The notes under the pieces are model-generated. The model did no database searches. It worked only from the letters and a program-made list of their open reading frames with translations, and was not told the origin of the DNA. Positions 20,640 to 31,960 of a stretch of 64,000 bases of DNA are shown here, one piece after another (the stretch's first letter is position 1; each line of letters starts with the position of its first letter). The stretch spans positions 11,594,001 through 11,658,000 of the forward strand of contig QCXZ01000137.1 of NCBI GenBank assembly GCA_025024175.1, given 5' to 3'. This DNA is from Rhyzopertha dominica (taxonomy: Eukaryota; Arthropoda; Insecta; Coleoptera; Bostrichidae). The position numbers and the translations under genes were made by a program.

Positions 20640-23339
20640 AGTAAATTTCTATTTAAATGATGAGGCGTCAATTTCAGCTACTGAAGTAAACCAGCAATAT
20701 TTCTTTCCGGAAAGCAGAGAATTCCGAAGAAATAGACATTGAAATTCTGGTATATAACGCACGCGAGAAAGAGTTACCTGATTCTTTTGGACTACAGCCA
20801 ACCCAAGTCCAAGAAAATGAACACCCAAAGAACAAGCTAAGATTAACAAAAATCTTCATTGATCATATTTAAAAAGAAAATGTCTCATACCTATTAGCTG
20901 TCCGTGAATTTTTAATTAATTTCAATAATAGTATTCGGAATCATCAAAACTTGTTTCTTAGTGCACAAAGTTTCATACAAATGCTGCTTAATCTAAATTT
21001 GATGGTTCATTGAAGTCAGGCAAATTACTTGCTTTCATAGTAATGCGAAAATTGAATACGAATGGAACGTAAGTTAATTAATTAAATTAGGCGTACCTTA
21101 AAACCTGGCTGGGTTTGTTTTATGATAGTTATCAATCCACTGACGGTACATTTGATTATAAACTAGTCCTCAGTATCCGAGTTTCCTCCGTATGCTGTGT
21201 TGCAAGTGTTTCTTGTCTATTAGTGTCAATCAAAGCATGATGAGTGATAACTATTGAATAGGATGCACATGCTCATCACACTTAAACTGCAACGGACCTG
21301 TAACGCCACAATTTATCCGCAGCCCCATTAGCTTGCACACTTCTTAACGGTACGAGTGCACCAGAAAATGGACAATAAATCTCCGAAGTAGTGGTAGACG
21401 TTAATGGCCGGTAGTATGCATAGTTGCAATTTATTATGATCAAACAGCGCACGTTGGCCACATACACTTATTATGCGAAGTCATGTTACGGAAAACAAAC
21501 ACATTGATCAATATAATTCCTGTGTTCGTGCTCATCTGTTTGCCTTGTTTTCATTTGTGCTCACCCCTCTCATAGGGCTGTGTTTACCGTACATCCAGAG
21601 CCGAGCGAAAACCCTGAATTATAAATATAACACAGCAAATGTGTCTTGTTGTATGTGTCTTGGTGTCCTGTTAAGCGTCAAATGGTTCGATCATGTTAAA
21701 AGTAATATTTCAATACTCTTTACTGGTCGAGTTTCAATAACATAATATTAGCGCACTAAAAAGGGTGAGAAAGAACTTCCAGAGCAGGCAAGGTACAACG
21801 AAACAATTGTACTATTGCTTACAGTGCAAAAACAAAAAAATAATATACAGATATGACAATGATGTAAATAAAAATTATTTGGGAAGTGCGTGGGTTAAAT
21901 TCAGAAATGCCAACACATGACAACTGAAAAATGGTCTGCCTGAATTAAAACGATAGTTGGAGTATCAAAAATTAAAGAAGGCATTTAGAAATTTCCGCGA
22001 TTTCATTTTTAATGGCCTTTAAAACCCAACCTTTTTCCAATAAAACCACCTGTTTTTTGTTATTTATAATTTAAAATGAAATTGTTTTTTGGCGCAGATT
22101 ACGTGAGCACTTCATCCCTTCATGATTAGTTACCCGAGTGTTATGTCATGGAAACAAACAGACAAATACCTTGCGTTTCGTGGATTTGCGAACTATTGCG
22201 CCCTTTCTTTATCATTTAAAACGGAAACGAAAATTAAAACGGGGATAAAAATAATAACCTTCCGTATTTCCGAAACCGTTACTTTGCGAACACATGTTTA
22301 TTAAGGCATTTTTGTTTATTTTGGTTCTTCATCACCCTATATATCTTTAAACATAGTTGACTAAGAAATGTGTTTTTTAGTAAGAACATGTACACTGTTA
22401 ATCAGCCAATAATAGAGTATCCTGCGAATATAATCGCGAGATAATACATATATGTCTTTAGTACCGAATACAAGCGTCAGCCTCATTTGGTATAGATTGA
22501 AAATAACTATTTTATTATCTTTTCCTTCCTGTAGTCCTTTTTTAATTTTAGAGCAAGCAAACAACGTACCGTTTTTAAATCTAAAGTGTTCAAATAAAAT
22601 TCACTCTAGATCTTGTGTATGTGTCGCCCACATTGTAGTATAAAACTGACAGCAAGCAGCATTTAATTCTATTCATGGGGCCAGAATGCAGCTTGCATAT
22701 GCCCGATTACTGTTTCTGCTTTGACAGTGGCCTAGGGCCAATATGTTGGAGACAATGAATACATCGTACCTTAAATTAATGAAGAATTGCCACAGTCAGA
22801 GTACAGTTGCGAAAAACTAAGTTAGTTATCTATAGGGGTACAAAATATGGTGTTTAGCGAAAAAAGATAAGTCCGTATCAAGCTATCGTGCGTGTCTATC
22901 AATTTAACTGCGCCTATGTATGCCACGCGATTTGTTGCTTACACTTACATATAAAATGTTACTCCTGAATTTTTATTTATTATTGTCAAGAATTGATCAC
23001 AAGGCAATTAACTAACAATGTTTTTATGTGTTGTACCCTTTGAATATAAAACTAACGTCTACACTGATAAAAATAGCAGCTATAAACAACCAAAATAATG
23101 GAACTTCAACATGGTCGTTTCCATCCCCGTTTATATGTGCATAGAGACGCATGCTGCTCANTCCCGTAAGTTTTATATTCAAAGAAATTAAGTACTTTAG
23201 AGTTAAAAGCTTTGCTGCACATCACATGAGATGACATATGTCAAATTATGATTTTAAAACATTGACCGTGCCATGTCAACATGGCATCCACCATTTGGTA
23301 TCTGTGTCACCTGTATCTGCACCGCAAATCTGCGGCTAG
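20640..23339. other. no gene recognised
   Basis: AT-rich sequence with scattered ORFs up to 90 codons on both strands (for example 21473-21745), none with a domain. No paired terminal repeats were found. Confidence 0.35.
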
Positions 23340-23720
23340 CACAGGACACGTAAAATAATTAGTGTAATTAACTAACGGTGGTATAGCAGTGCGTCGTGTC
23401 AATTGCTGTCGGTGTGACCTCGCATCCACATGACTGCCTCGTCGTGATTAATTACCATATTATTAATGGCTGATGAAAGGCACGTGATGCCCCAGCGAGA
23501 AGTATACTTCATTTCCCTACTCATTAATTAAATTGCCCCAATTGTGTTTCCCGAATTTCGCATTTTAATCCCAGATTCGTCTCGTCATGTGTGACGAGGT
23601 GCTGGGTTTACACCTACTCGTATATGTTGCCAGCGCGCCGGTATGCGTTACATCAGTGATGAATTTTCCTATGCATTCCCGCAGGGTAACAGACTGGCTA
23701 CAATGAACGAGTGGTCTGTG
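23340..23720. promoter_or_regulatory. candidate cis-regulatory island
   Basis: Contains AATTAGTGTAATTAACTAAC, GATTAATTACC, ATTATTAATGG, TTAATTAAATTG and a CACGTG E-box near 23482, in a block richer in GC than its neighbours. Clustered TAATTA cores and an E-box are what an insect developmental enhancer can look like, but all are short motifs. No coding signal is evident; the minus ORF at 23565-23942 has no domain. Confidence 0.25.
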
Positions 23721-23939
23721 TAAAAGCGTGGGGTAAATTTTCGTTCCACTGAGAATCCAATTTAATAGCAATTTGACCAGCGCGATGTTTTTCGCAAGAG
23801 CTTGCAGTGTTTTTCTAGAATGACCACTACTTTTCGGAATTAGTATCGCGTTGATTATTATAAAATTAGAATCGTTTATGTTAATTTTGAAAGCTATCAT
23901 GCGGAGATATCCTTCAACTTGTTTATTTCTTCTGTAGTG

Positions 23940-24116
23940 CATTACGCCTTAGCTTAGTTTCAGCAACAGCTGACAATGCACTCCTCTCTATATAAAGCAT
24001 GTACCTACAGCAAATTAAGACAGAGACGGTATTGAGTACGTGGTGTAATCAATAAGTAAATGGTTGGACAACACAGTTAGCGTTTCTTTTGATAACTCAG
24101 TACTCACGGAGTTACA
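23940..24116 (+). mobile_element. possible LTR 3' end with primer-binding-like site
   Basis: A TATA-like CTCTATATAAAGC near 23988 is followed by an AATAAG signal near 24050 and an end GGAGTTACA abutting TGGCGACCCTAC at 24117, which resembles an LTR ending in CA and a tRNA primer-binding site beginning TGG. Only one LTR is visible, no TG start is defined, and no gag or pol follows. Weakly supported. Confidence 0.25.
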
Positions 24117-24250
24117 TGGCGACCCTACTAGGATGATGATGCCAGGATGATTCCAGGATATCCAAGGTAGGATATTCCAGATCATCAGATCAGAAGATTC
24201 CAGGATGATGATGATGCCTGGATCATGATCAGAAGACATACCAGCGCCCA
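24117..24250 (+). repeat. cryptic simple repeat based on GATGATG and CCAGGAT
   Basis: Degenerate direct repeats of CCAGGATGAT, GATGATGATG and AGATCATCAGATCAGAAGAT over about 130 bp. Probably replication slippage; no coding meaning is evident. Confidence 0.6.
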
Positions 24251-24259
24251 AGTGAAAAG

Positions 24260-24904
24260 TGATTTTAACATCCGAGTTGAAACAAAAGGATATGCCGCGC
24301 TAAAGTTGCAAGNAAAACTGTAAGAAGTTTACAATATCAGTGACAANCAGTCCAAACAAGAGAGCATTATAATACAAGCTGCGGGAACCGGGTCCAACAC
24401 TTCAAACCGCGTTTAGTATTGTCTGCAAGAATACCATACGGCCCCTACCAATATCCAATCAAGGTAACACTTATGTAGTTACAATACAATACGAGCTTAC
24501 TAAATACTTCGTCATCTCACCCATAGCCATCAAGTTACTGCAGATTTGTGTCTTATTCAACACTTTCGTCACAAAATGCGCCGTGTGAGCTATGTCGTAA
24601 AAATGGCTTCCCTATGATAAAGTTCAATGTGGCTAGTTTAGGTTACAGTATGGAAAGAAGCACCTTATGTTAAGTTAATGAGAGCATGGCATCTAAATTT
24701 GCACTGCACATAGGAGAAAACCATTTTTATGATATAGCTCACACAGCGATCTTTGTGGCGAAAGTGTTAAATTAGTAAATTCGCAGGTTTCCCAGTGGAA
24801 AAACTTTAATTTAAAATTTAATTAATATTTAATATTAGAATCACGGTTAACGTTTATGGATACCATGTATAGTACCTACACAATCATTTAACCTATTTTA
24901 CCCA
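24260..24904. other. no gene seen
   Basis: AT-rich sequence with two single Ns. No domain or paired repeat. Confidence 0.35.
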
Positions 24905-25343
24905 TCTGCTGTAGTGACATCCAGAGTGTACCTCCACTTAGTCCTCTCGTTTGCTGTCCTTATTGTTTTGTCCCAGATGAGATTTCCCTTCTTCAACTTT
25001 TCTGCCACTATCATGTTCTATGACTTCTATGGTCTTTCTCTTTTTTTCCCTCCCTACACTTTTGCCTCTCGTAGGTATTGCTTGCTCTTTTGCAATCATT
25101 TTTTACCAAGTAGCCAGGTAGAGCTTGTATTATCGGCTCTATTTCAAGTTCTTTGATTTTATCAATTCTTATTCTTTCCATGGTGGTTACTCGTTGGACA
25201 GGTGTGAAATATTTCGTTTCGTTCACTACCAATTTTGTTAATTCCATGCATTCCAACATAATTCTTTGTTTTATTTATAGCCCTTTTTTATACTGTCCCG
25301 CATTACTTTCCTACAGGGATATCTTCGAATGCCTTTTCCAAGT
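24905..25343 (-). pseudogene. LINE reverse transcriptase fragment interrupted by another LINE
   Basis: The minus strand begins right after an ATT array with a segment encoding LEKAFE-like residues (DLEKAF is a conserved LINE RT motif), then a KVMRDSIKKGYK segment. Further on it encodes a Lys-rich stretch (GREKKRKTIEV) and KWRYTL-like residues near 24930. The order suggests RT residues joined to a C-terminal region by internal deletion. Many stops. The ATT tail of the LINE at 25396-26640 abuts its 5' boundary, so that LINE appears to have inserted into it. Confidence 0.5.
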
Positions 25344-25396
25344 CTAGCAATAATATTAATAATAATAATAATAATAATAATTATTATTATTATTGT
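25344..25396. repeat. AAT/ATT microsatellite at a LINE 3' end
   Basis: AATAAT units switch to ATTATT within about 50 bp. On the minus strand this directly follows the LINE 3' UTR, so it probably grew from a TAA-repeat retrotransposon tail. Confidence 0.85.
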
Positions 25397-26640
25397 AATC
25401 AGCGAACCAAATGGTCCATAGTGGACAATTAAATGTATACAAAAAGCAAAGAACCACATTTCATATTACATGTAACAAAACTAAGTCTAATGAGCCTTGC
25501 CATCAAATCAATTTAGCAACTTATTTCTAGTATTCAAACTACAAAAATTCAAATTAAAAATGTCAAAAATAGGATACCTTTCCCTAATCTCATTGTAAAT
25601 GCGAACAGGCGACAACATTGGACAACTGAGATAGTGGAAGGTGTTGGGAGCCACGTATGCAAATGTCAAACAATTTCTGCTACAAAGTCTCGGAACAATG
25701 AAATTTAATTTGGACAGCAAGAGTGCTGAATATAACCTTCCATTAACTACTTTTTGCAAAAATACTATGCTATGTACTTTTCTTCTGGCAAGAAGCAAAT
25801 TCATAGAAGTAACTGTGATCAACATGAAGAGGTGGCCAAAAATGATGTTCCTTAAAATAAAGAAATTTAGCAAATTTCAGTTGCACATTTTCAATACAGT
25901 TTACATAAACTTGCTGATACGGTTGCCAGCAAGTACAACAATATTCCAATCTAGAACGCACTAAAGAATAATAAAGCAATTTAATGCACCGTATATCATT
26001 AAATTCTCTAGTATTACGAAATACAAAACCCAACGATTTTAAAGCAACATTACAATTGTGTATTATATGCGGAGCGAACATTAATTTGCTACCCATAATC
26101 ACACCCAAGTCAACAACTTGACTGCAACTCTCCAAAGACGTACCACAAGTGTTATAATTAAATATTACTCTATCATTTTTTCTGGAAAATGTAATCTTTT
26201 TGCATTTTTATAGTTCATATTTAAACAGTTACGCTGACACCAAGCAGCAAACGCATCAATAGAATCTTGCAATTCCCAACTGTCCACCACCGTATCAACA
26301 ATCCTGGCTATCTTAAGGTCATCTGCATACATAAACGTGCGAGAACTGCTTAAACATTTTACAGCATCATTATAGCATATAATAAAAAGAAGGGGTCCTA
26401 AGGTGGAGCCCTGTGCCACACCACTATACACATCATACACACTAGATATATAGCCTCCAAATTCTACATATTGCTTTCTACCAAAAACAAAAGACCTAAA
26501 CAAAAACAGCATACTATCGCTAACTCCGTACTGACGCAATTTATGAAGCAAAATACAGTGGTGAACACGATCAAACGCCTTGATTAGGTCTGTATAAATC
26601 ACATCATCAGCAATGCTAAACATATTTCTCCTGCTCTAAC
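25396..26640 (-). mobile_element. 5'-truncated non-LTR retrotransposon (Jockey/CR1-like), RT to 3' end
   Basis: The best-preserved LINE in the window. The minus ORF at 26165-26623 carries RT motifs in order: DLIKAFDRVHH (palm), GVAQGSTLGPLLF and FMYADDLKI, where YADD holds the two catalytic aspartates (about 26311-26333). A frameshift leads to 25770-26135 with VDLGVIMGSKL, LKSLGFVFRNTREF and LVRSRLEYCCTCWQP, the thumb region of Jockey/CR1-type elements. A second frameshift leads to 25508-25800 with KLNFIVPRLCSRN and a stop after NKLLN. A short 3' UTR and a TAA-repeat tail end the copy at about 25396. The endonuclease and ORF1 are missing, the usual 5' truncation of target-primed reverse transcription. 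The two frameshifts make it inactive. Confidence 0.9.
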
Positions 26641-28850
26641 TGTGTGACCCAAACGTCTGTTTAATCATACACATAATACTACTGTGTTTTGTATAATGGT
26701 TTCAACATTGCTTCCAGCGGTTTTTTATATTTAACATTTAATAGTGAATTTTTTCTGTATATGTACAGTTGGTATTTTGCTGCCATGCCACCAATTTTAT
26801 TTTACCTATACAATACATATTTATGTTATACTCTCAGTATACTAAAATTTCCGAGCTGTATAATTATTTATTCTTATATCTTGACAAAGTTTATATTCCT
26901 GAATTCTGCGTTGGCCGTATACAGAACAAGCGATTTAGTGTCCCGCATTTTGAAATGCAGCTTAGGGTAGTGAGGAGCACTTCCATGAGCGTACTTTCTC
27001 CCGCGGGACACAAATTTGTTCCCATTTATTTTCCGCATGCGTGCACCCCGGGGCAAATGAACTAAGCAGGTATTAAAAATCGACCTATCTAGCAAAATTT
27101 TCCAACTACATCCCGTGCAGTTCTCCCATTTGGGACTGAAAAATTATGCAATTTGCGATTCCGAAAGGCCAATTTAGACTGCGCGGTATCCGGATTTTTC
27201 CATTTCACACTCGATGTTAAAGAGCTGCAGAAAGTGCAGTTGGGAGAGCCGTGTCGACTATTATTGTGTCGGGGTGAGAATGAAACTAATTCTGTGCAGA
27301 TCGATTTGTTGCTGACTAGCTGCGTAAAATGCCCGCACTTAAACATTTGCAGGTTTAAATGATTTTCGGCTTATTGTAGAATTATATTAGCACTTTCCAG
27401 TATATTTATAGCTATCTGACTAATAAGATTAGATAGAAGCAAACTTTTGAACTCGAATATTTATCAAACCAATAATACAACACACATCATCTAACATCAA
27501 GTTAGCATGTTTGACAAATTACTTCGTATTAATGTCTAAAGTATTTTTGTTTCGATTGTTAAATATACTTGTCACTCTTGTCTCTAGCATCAGCGAATCA
27601 AGCTTGTAAATTGAATTTCTAAGAAAACCCTTGCAGATACAATTCTACTGTATTAGTTTTGATGACACTACGTCCATGGTATGATAAAAGCTTAAGTCAA
27701 TAGACGTTTAGTGATAAGCTATACGCCACTTACCGGAAAANCGAAACATTATCGGCTCTGNGTAGCTGCGTCACTTTTGGTTGTTTGTATCTACANTTTA
27801 ACAGTAAAATATTCGATATTAATGAAGTACCCACTCAATAATCAGTGTTTTTCGTAAGGTTTGTTAACCTGTTGCACAATGTTGAGTGTTTTGAGCATAT
27901 TTCCTACAAAAAAAACAGGTTTTTATGTTGTCTGGGCACATAACTTCAAAATTGTTTAGGACAGGAATGAGCAAAAGCAACATTTTCTGCTGTGTACCGG
28001 GGTTTAATTCCCTACATCGGCGAAACCTAGTGTATAATTTTCAACTAAAAGTGCTCTATATTTTTATGCTGTTGCATATTGTTGTTGTGACCAAGTGCAC
28101 TTTGTTTGAGATATAAGTTCAATATTAATGTTGTCTCGTGTCACCCCTGAAGCAAAAACAAACAAAATACAGCGTAGAACGTAAGCAAACGAGAGACAAA
28201 TCTAAAAGCGAAACTAACATACCACCCAGGCGCGAATTAAAAAATTAATGGAACGTACGTTGACACCTAGAACTGCACTAGAGCAAAACTGCTGAAATAT
28301 GTTTGCAGAGCCCTTATTGGCCTGCTTTACGAGTACAATACACGGCTGCTACCTGCCCTCGACCTCTTTGCACAATTTTCCAGCTCCCTTAAGTTTCACA
28401 GGGATATGACGAAACAGGTGGATTTCATCAGTTAGACAGCTAGTTCATCTCTCCGGCTGCACAAAATGACGTGTCCCTCATGCAACAACTCCTTTACATG
28501 ATCTTATCTCGACTTTTGATTACCACCGATTGAATTTGAATGGTCAAGGACACCTAATCGTAATTCGGCCACAACCACTACAATTTACAAGTGGAAGCTT
28601 CAAATTCTAGTAGATTTAACAGTTAGGAAGGTATCCATATACATATATATAGTTAAGGGTTTTAAGTACCTATACGTACAACAAAAAGCGTTGCAATCGA
28701 CGTTGTGATAACGTTTTAATTTTGACTGTAAGGTGGGTTAAAAACGTATGTATTCAAACTGGTGGATACTGCCATTACTCTAAGTGGTTGTTGCAACTAC
28801 TGTCCCGGAGGCGTTGCAATCTGCGATAGGCGAGACGAGTAGATGATACC
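26641..28850. other. no gene recognised
   Basis: AT-rich with a somewhat GC-richer patch at 26940-27350 that is open on both strands without a domain. Several single Ns occur near 27741-27796. A minus-strand segment ending in TTTTCCG then GTAAGTGG at about 27737 resembles a splice donor, but the segment has an in-frame stop in one frame and Ns, so it is not called an exon. Confidence 0.3.
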
Positions 28851-28907
28851 GTATTGCCACTAGATGGCATGGTGTCATCCACATTATAATTCTCACATAC
28901 ACATCGC

Positions 28908-28918
28908 CTACCTTGGCG
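28908..28918 (+). promoter_or_regulatory. TATA-box-like site upstream of hammerhead A2
   Basis: GGCGTATATAAGGAAAG lies about 25-30 bases before the hammerhead unit at 28940. It could drive a transcript starting at or near the unit. The equivalent place in the other family A copy shows no TATA box, so it may not belong to the repeat. Confidence 0.25.
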
Positions 28919-28939
28919 TATATAAGGAAAGCCAGATCT

Positions 28940-29028
28940 ATGCCGTATTGTCTGCGTTGGGACTATAGCTGTGCTGAAGAGGCTTTAGAAGCCGAAACAG
29001 CTGTATTTTGACGCAGGCAACATGGCAT
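28940..29028 (+). ncRNA. hammerhead unit with deleted cleavage region (family A, copy 2)
   Basis: Same unit as 19768-19866 but on the plus strand. The outer arms 28940-28957 and 29011-29028 pair at most positions. CTGAAGA (28974-28980), perfect helix II GGCTT/AAGCC around TAG (28981-28993) and GAAA (28994-28997) are intact. The unit is 10 bases shorter than copy 1, all missing between GAAA and the TATTTTGACG segment. That removes helix III, the GUC triplet and the CACAG strand of helix I. AGCTGTG now pairs directly with CAGCTGT. Structure retained, self-cleavage lost. Confidence 0.7.
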
Positions 29029-29039
29029 AAGTGTAATTT

Positions 29040-29399
29040 TGTTATTATTAGTTTTTTTATCATGTACGAACACTAATAATAGGACTGTTAGGAAACAGTT
29101 TCTAATAACTGTTTTAAAAGACTTTCTGTAACTAATCATTTAGTGACTAGTTCGATGAAATTCGTATTAAAAGGCCGAGAGCGATGGCCTTAACTTCCAC
29201 AAATATTAAAATTTAAACGTGATTTAAGAAGACAGCTTGCTAGTTTGATTTAAAGCTGTAAATTTCATTTCATAGAGAACTTATAGGAGGTACCGTATCC
29301 CACAGTTTTAGATGTACTCCTCCAACCTTCTGTATCCATGTGACACCCATTGTGCCGAGCCTTGATTAATTGATTGATGACTTCTACCAGGGCGCAAAA
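29040..29399. other. no gene seen
   Basis: AT-rich; nothing recognised. Confidence 0.35.
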
Positions 29400-29780
29400 T
29401 TGTCACCGAAGGCAAGATCACACGGGAAAAAAGAGAGATTAACACGCGGGGGGAACGCTAACAATGTTATCGTACTGTTTCAATGTCCCTTTGTGTTTCG
29501 GCTGCAAACAAAACAAGCTTTTTAACGCGATGCGTCATCATCTGTTCGCAATAATTACAACGGGCGTTTTCTCGAAACGCGGAAGGCAAANCGCTCGTCC
29601 CACTGCTTCACGGCAAGGAGCACGGTTAATTTGTTGGGTTTTATTTTTTATTTCAACAGTGACATTTATAAATTGCCCCGGGAAATTACAGAAAGAAGTT
29701 TCGTACGAAATTAAATTCTGGATGCGGCAAGCCCGCCAGGCAAGCACCCCCGTTTGGCTTGCGGATGTAGGCTAATATCT
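29400..29780. other. higher-GC unique island
   Basis: CpG-containing stretch with ACACGCGGGGGGAACGC near 29440 and GGCAAGCCCGCCAGGCAAGC near 29730. It is open on both strands (102 codons plus, 69 minus) and holds one N. No domain or splice-flanked exon; candidate conserved noncoding element. Confidence 0.25.
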
Positions 29781-29789
29781 CTGCCGCGC

Positions 29790-30499
29790 CGTGACTTCTC
29801 AATAAAATATTTACTTCAGGTGTAAATACGTTTATGTGGGTAACATCGAGTTTTGATCGCAACACCGTCGCCTTTGAAGCATTTATGTCCCAGCTGTATT
29901 TTTGAATTAATAATAAAGGAATGTAACTGTAGTAATAATAAGAGTATCAAAAGTTTGTATGCTTGGGTAGCGAGTGTTTCATCGGACCACGCTCCATTCC
30001 CTTGGAAAAATGTTCTCTAAATGTGCCTAAATGATACACTATTTTATTGCACAGATTTGGGAGCAGTAGAACGTCAAGGTAGATCAGCTAGTGTTAATAA
30101 AACGGAAGTTGTCTTCAAATGAGCTGAAAATCAAATAATGTTGAGTACATAGGATAGTTGAAAATAAGGCCTTATAATTTTAGATATCGTTATTATGCTG
30201 TTGTAAAGAAAAACTTAGATATAATAAAACACTCAGGTATTACTAATCCTGCGAATTACATTTTGTTTTTTTTACACGACATACTTTGTCTAAAGTGTAT
30301 CTACAAGGCAGCTAAAACTACTATACCGTTAAGTTTTGGAATTAAGTTTTGTTTCCATATTCTTGCAGCTACTTAAAGTTGGCGGTAACATTTTGCCAAA
30401 AATGTAATAAGTAAGTTACGATCTTACAACGCATGCATGCGTACAATGTTATCTCTAAAGATTAAATTGTTCTAAACAATATAGTAGGTACGCGCTTTA
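29790..30499. other. no gene seen
   Basis: AT-rich; ORF 30158-30376 is low complexity and without a domain. Confidence 0.3.
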
Positions 30500-31960
30500 T
30501 TATTATATGTGTCCAATAAATGTTCTGGCCAACATTCTTTCAAAATTGTGCATCAATAGACATCACGATGCTAGAGACAATATCCAGTACACAAGAATTA
30601 CGTCTCATATAAGCAGGATAGGATGGACCAATAACGCTTTTAAACTTCTTTGTTTGGGATTGCTAAATGTTAGATCCTTATTGTACAATGTTGGTACATT
30701 TGTAAATTTGATATTACTGCTATCACCTAAACTTGGCTATTAAGTAATATGGATAATGAAGCTATACAGATTAGTGGATATATTTGTGCTGGCGTAGCAA
30801 TTTACATCAGTCTCTAATTTCTACTGAAATTGTTAATTTTAACTTCAAGACGAGGATAAAAATAGACTCTCATAAATACAAGTTACTAATGGGAATACCG
30901 TTTCGCCCACCTTTTCAAAGTTTATTGAAATACCAAAACATCTTAGATAGATATCTTGTTAAAAATTATGCTTCGTAATTACGGTAATATAATAGTTCTT
31001 GATTATGTCAATATTAATATTATGCTCGAGCCCAATTCTTCTCCTCGCTGCTTTGATTTTCATAGATTTTACCAAATTGTAAAGAGCCCATTTAGAGTAA
31101 CTACAGTCACATCTACTCTAATTGATGCAATATATAGTAACAGGCCCCACCTTTTAAGAATCGGTGCATATGATGTTAATGAACATAACCTTGTTCTCTG
31201 TAACATGGACAAATATTACACTTCGATGAGAACCAGTTTGTACATACCCGAGGAAAACCTAGACAATTATTATTAATTACATGAATATTTTTATAACCAT
31301 GCTGCGAAAAGTGTCAGTTAAAAAACCTAAAACTCCTTAGCCCATATTTCCAATTAAGCATTAAATTATAACAAAAAATATACTTACTCGACTAGTTTTA
31401 TGTATACCAACAAAATCTGAAGTATTACTAAAGTAAAGAAATTTTACATTGTCTTCGATAAGAAGGGAAAAGAGATCGTATCCTATGTTTCTTGAAACTC
31501 AGAAAGCTCTAGAAGCTTGTGGTTACAATTGGCGAGTGTACATATTAAAACCACACGATCTAGCATTTTGGATGCCATGTGCGATCGCGCTAAATTAAAT
31601 GACTAATTGATGTAGGTGTTCGATCCAAGACAACCATGAATTTTTGATGTCTATGTAAGATATCGTTTTAAGAATGCAGTGATGGATTTTGTGGCCTTAG
31701 AACCTTCCGTCATATTTAAAATTATAAGAAACTATACAGGCGCAAGTGACATCTGGCTTGTGCTTGATACAGTAGTGCGACGAAATGTTACTATATGTAA
31801 GAGCGGTAGATGATAGACTTTCACTAGCTTGGGTTCACTTGATTATTGGAAAGTTTTTGGTAAAATCAACCACTCAGTGCTTTGTGCCGAGCTGAATTAT
31901 TTCTATATACAAGATAGGTTTCAATATGGTGTTTGCTTGTTGTACTTTTGCTTCGTTTAT
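30500..31960 (+). pseudogene. decayed LINE: endonuclease to start of RT
   Basis: Plus-strand relic read in several frames. LNVRSLLYNVGTFVNLILLL (about 30660-30715) is the first strand of the APE-type endonuclease. A GVAIYI-like segment near 30795 and MLEPNSSPRCFDFHRFYQIV then VKSPFRVTTVTSTLIDAIYS (about 31021-31140) match the distal endonuclease, followed by GAYDVNEHNLVL, the SDHN catalytic region with Ser lost. Residues near 31840-31930 (KINHSVLCAELNYF) resemble the start of the RT. It belongs to the CR1/Jockey-like LINEs. Numerous stops and no RT core. Confidence 0.7.

Noticed and set aside
27737..27800. Micro-exon with GTAAGTGG donor on the minus strand
   Set aside because: Two Ns, an in-frame stop in one phase and no recognisable peptide; acceptor not convincing.
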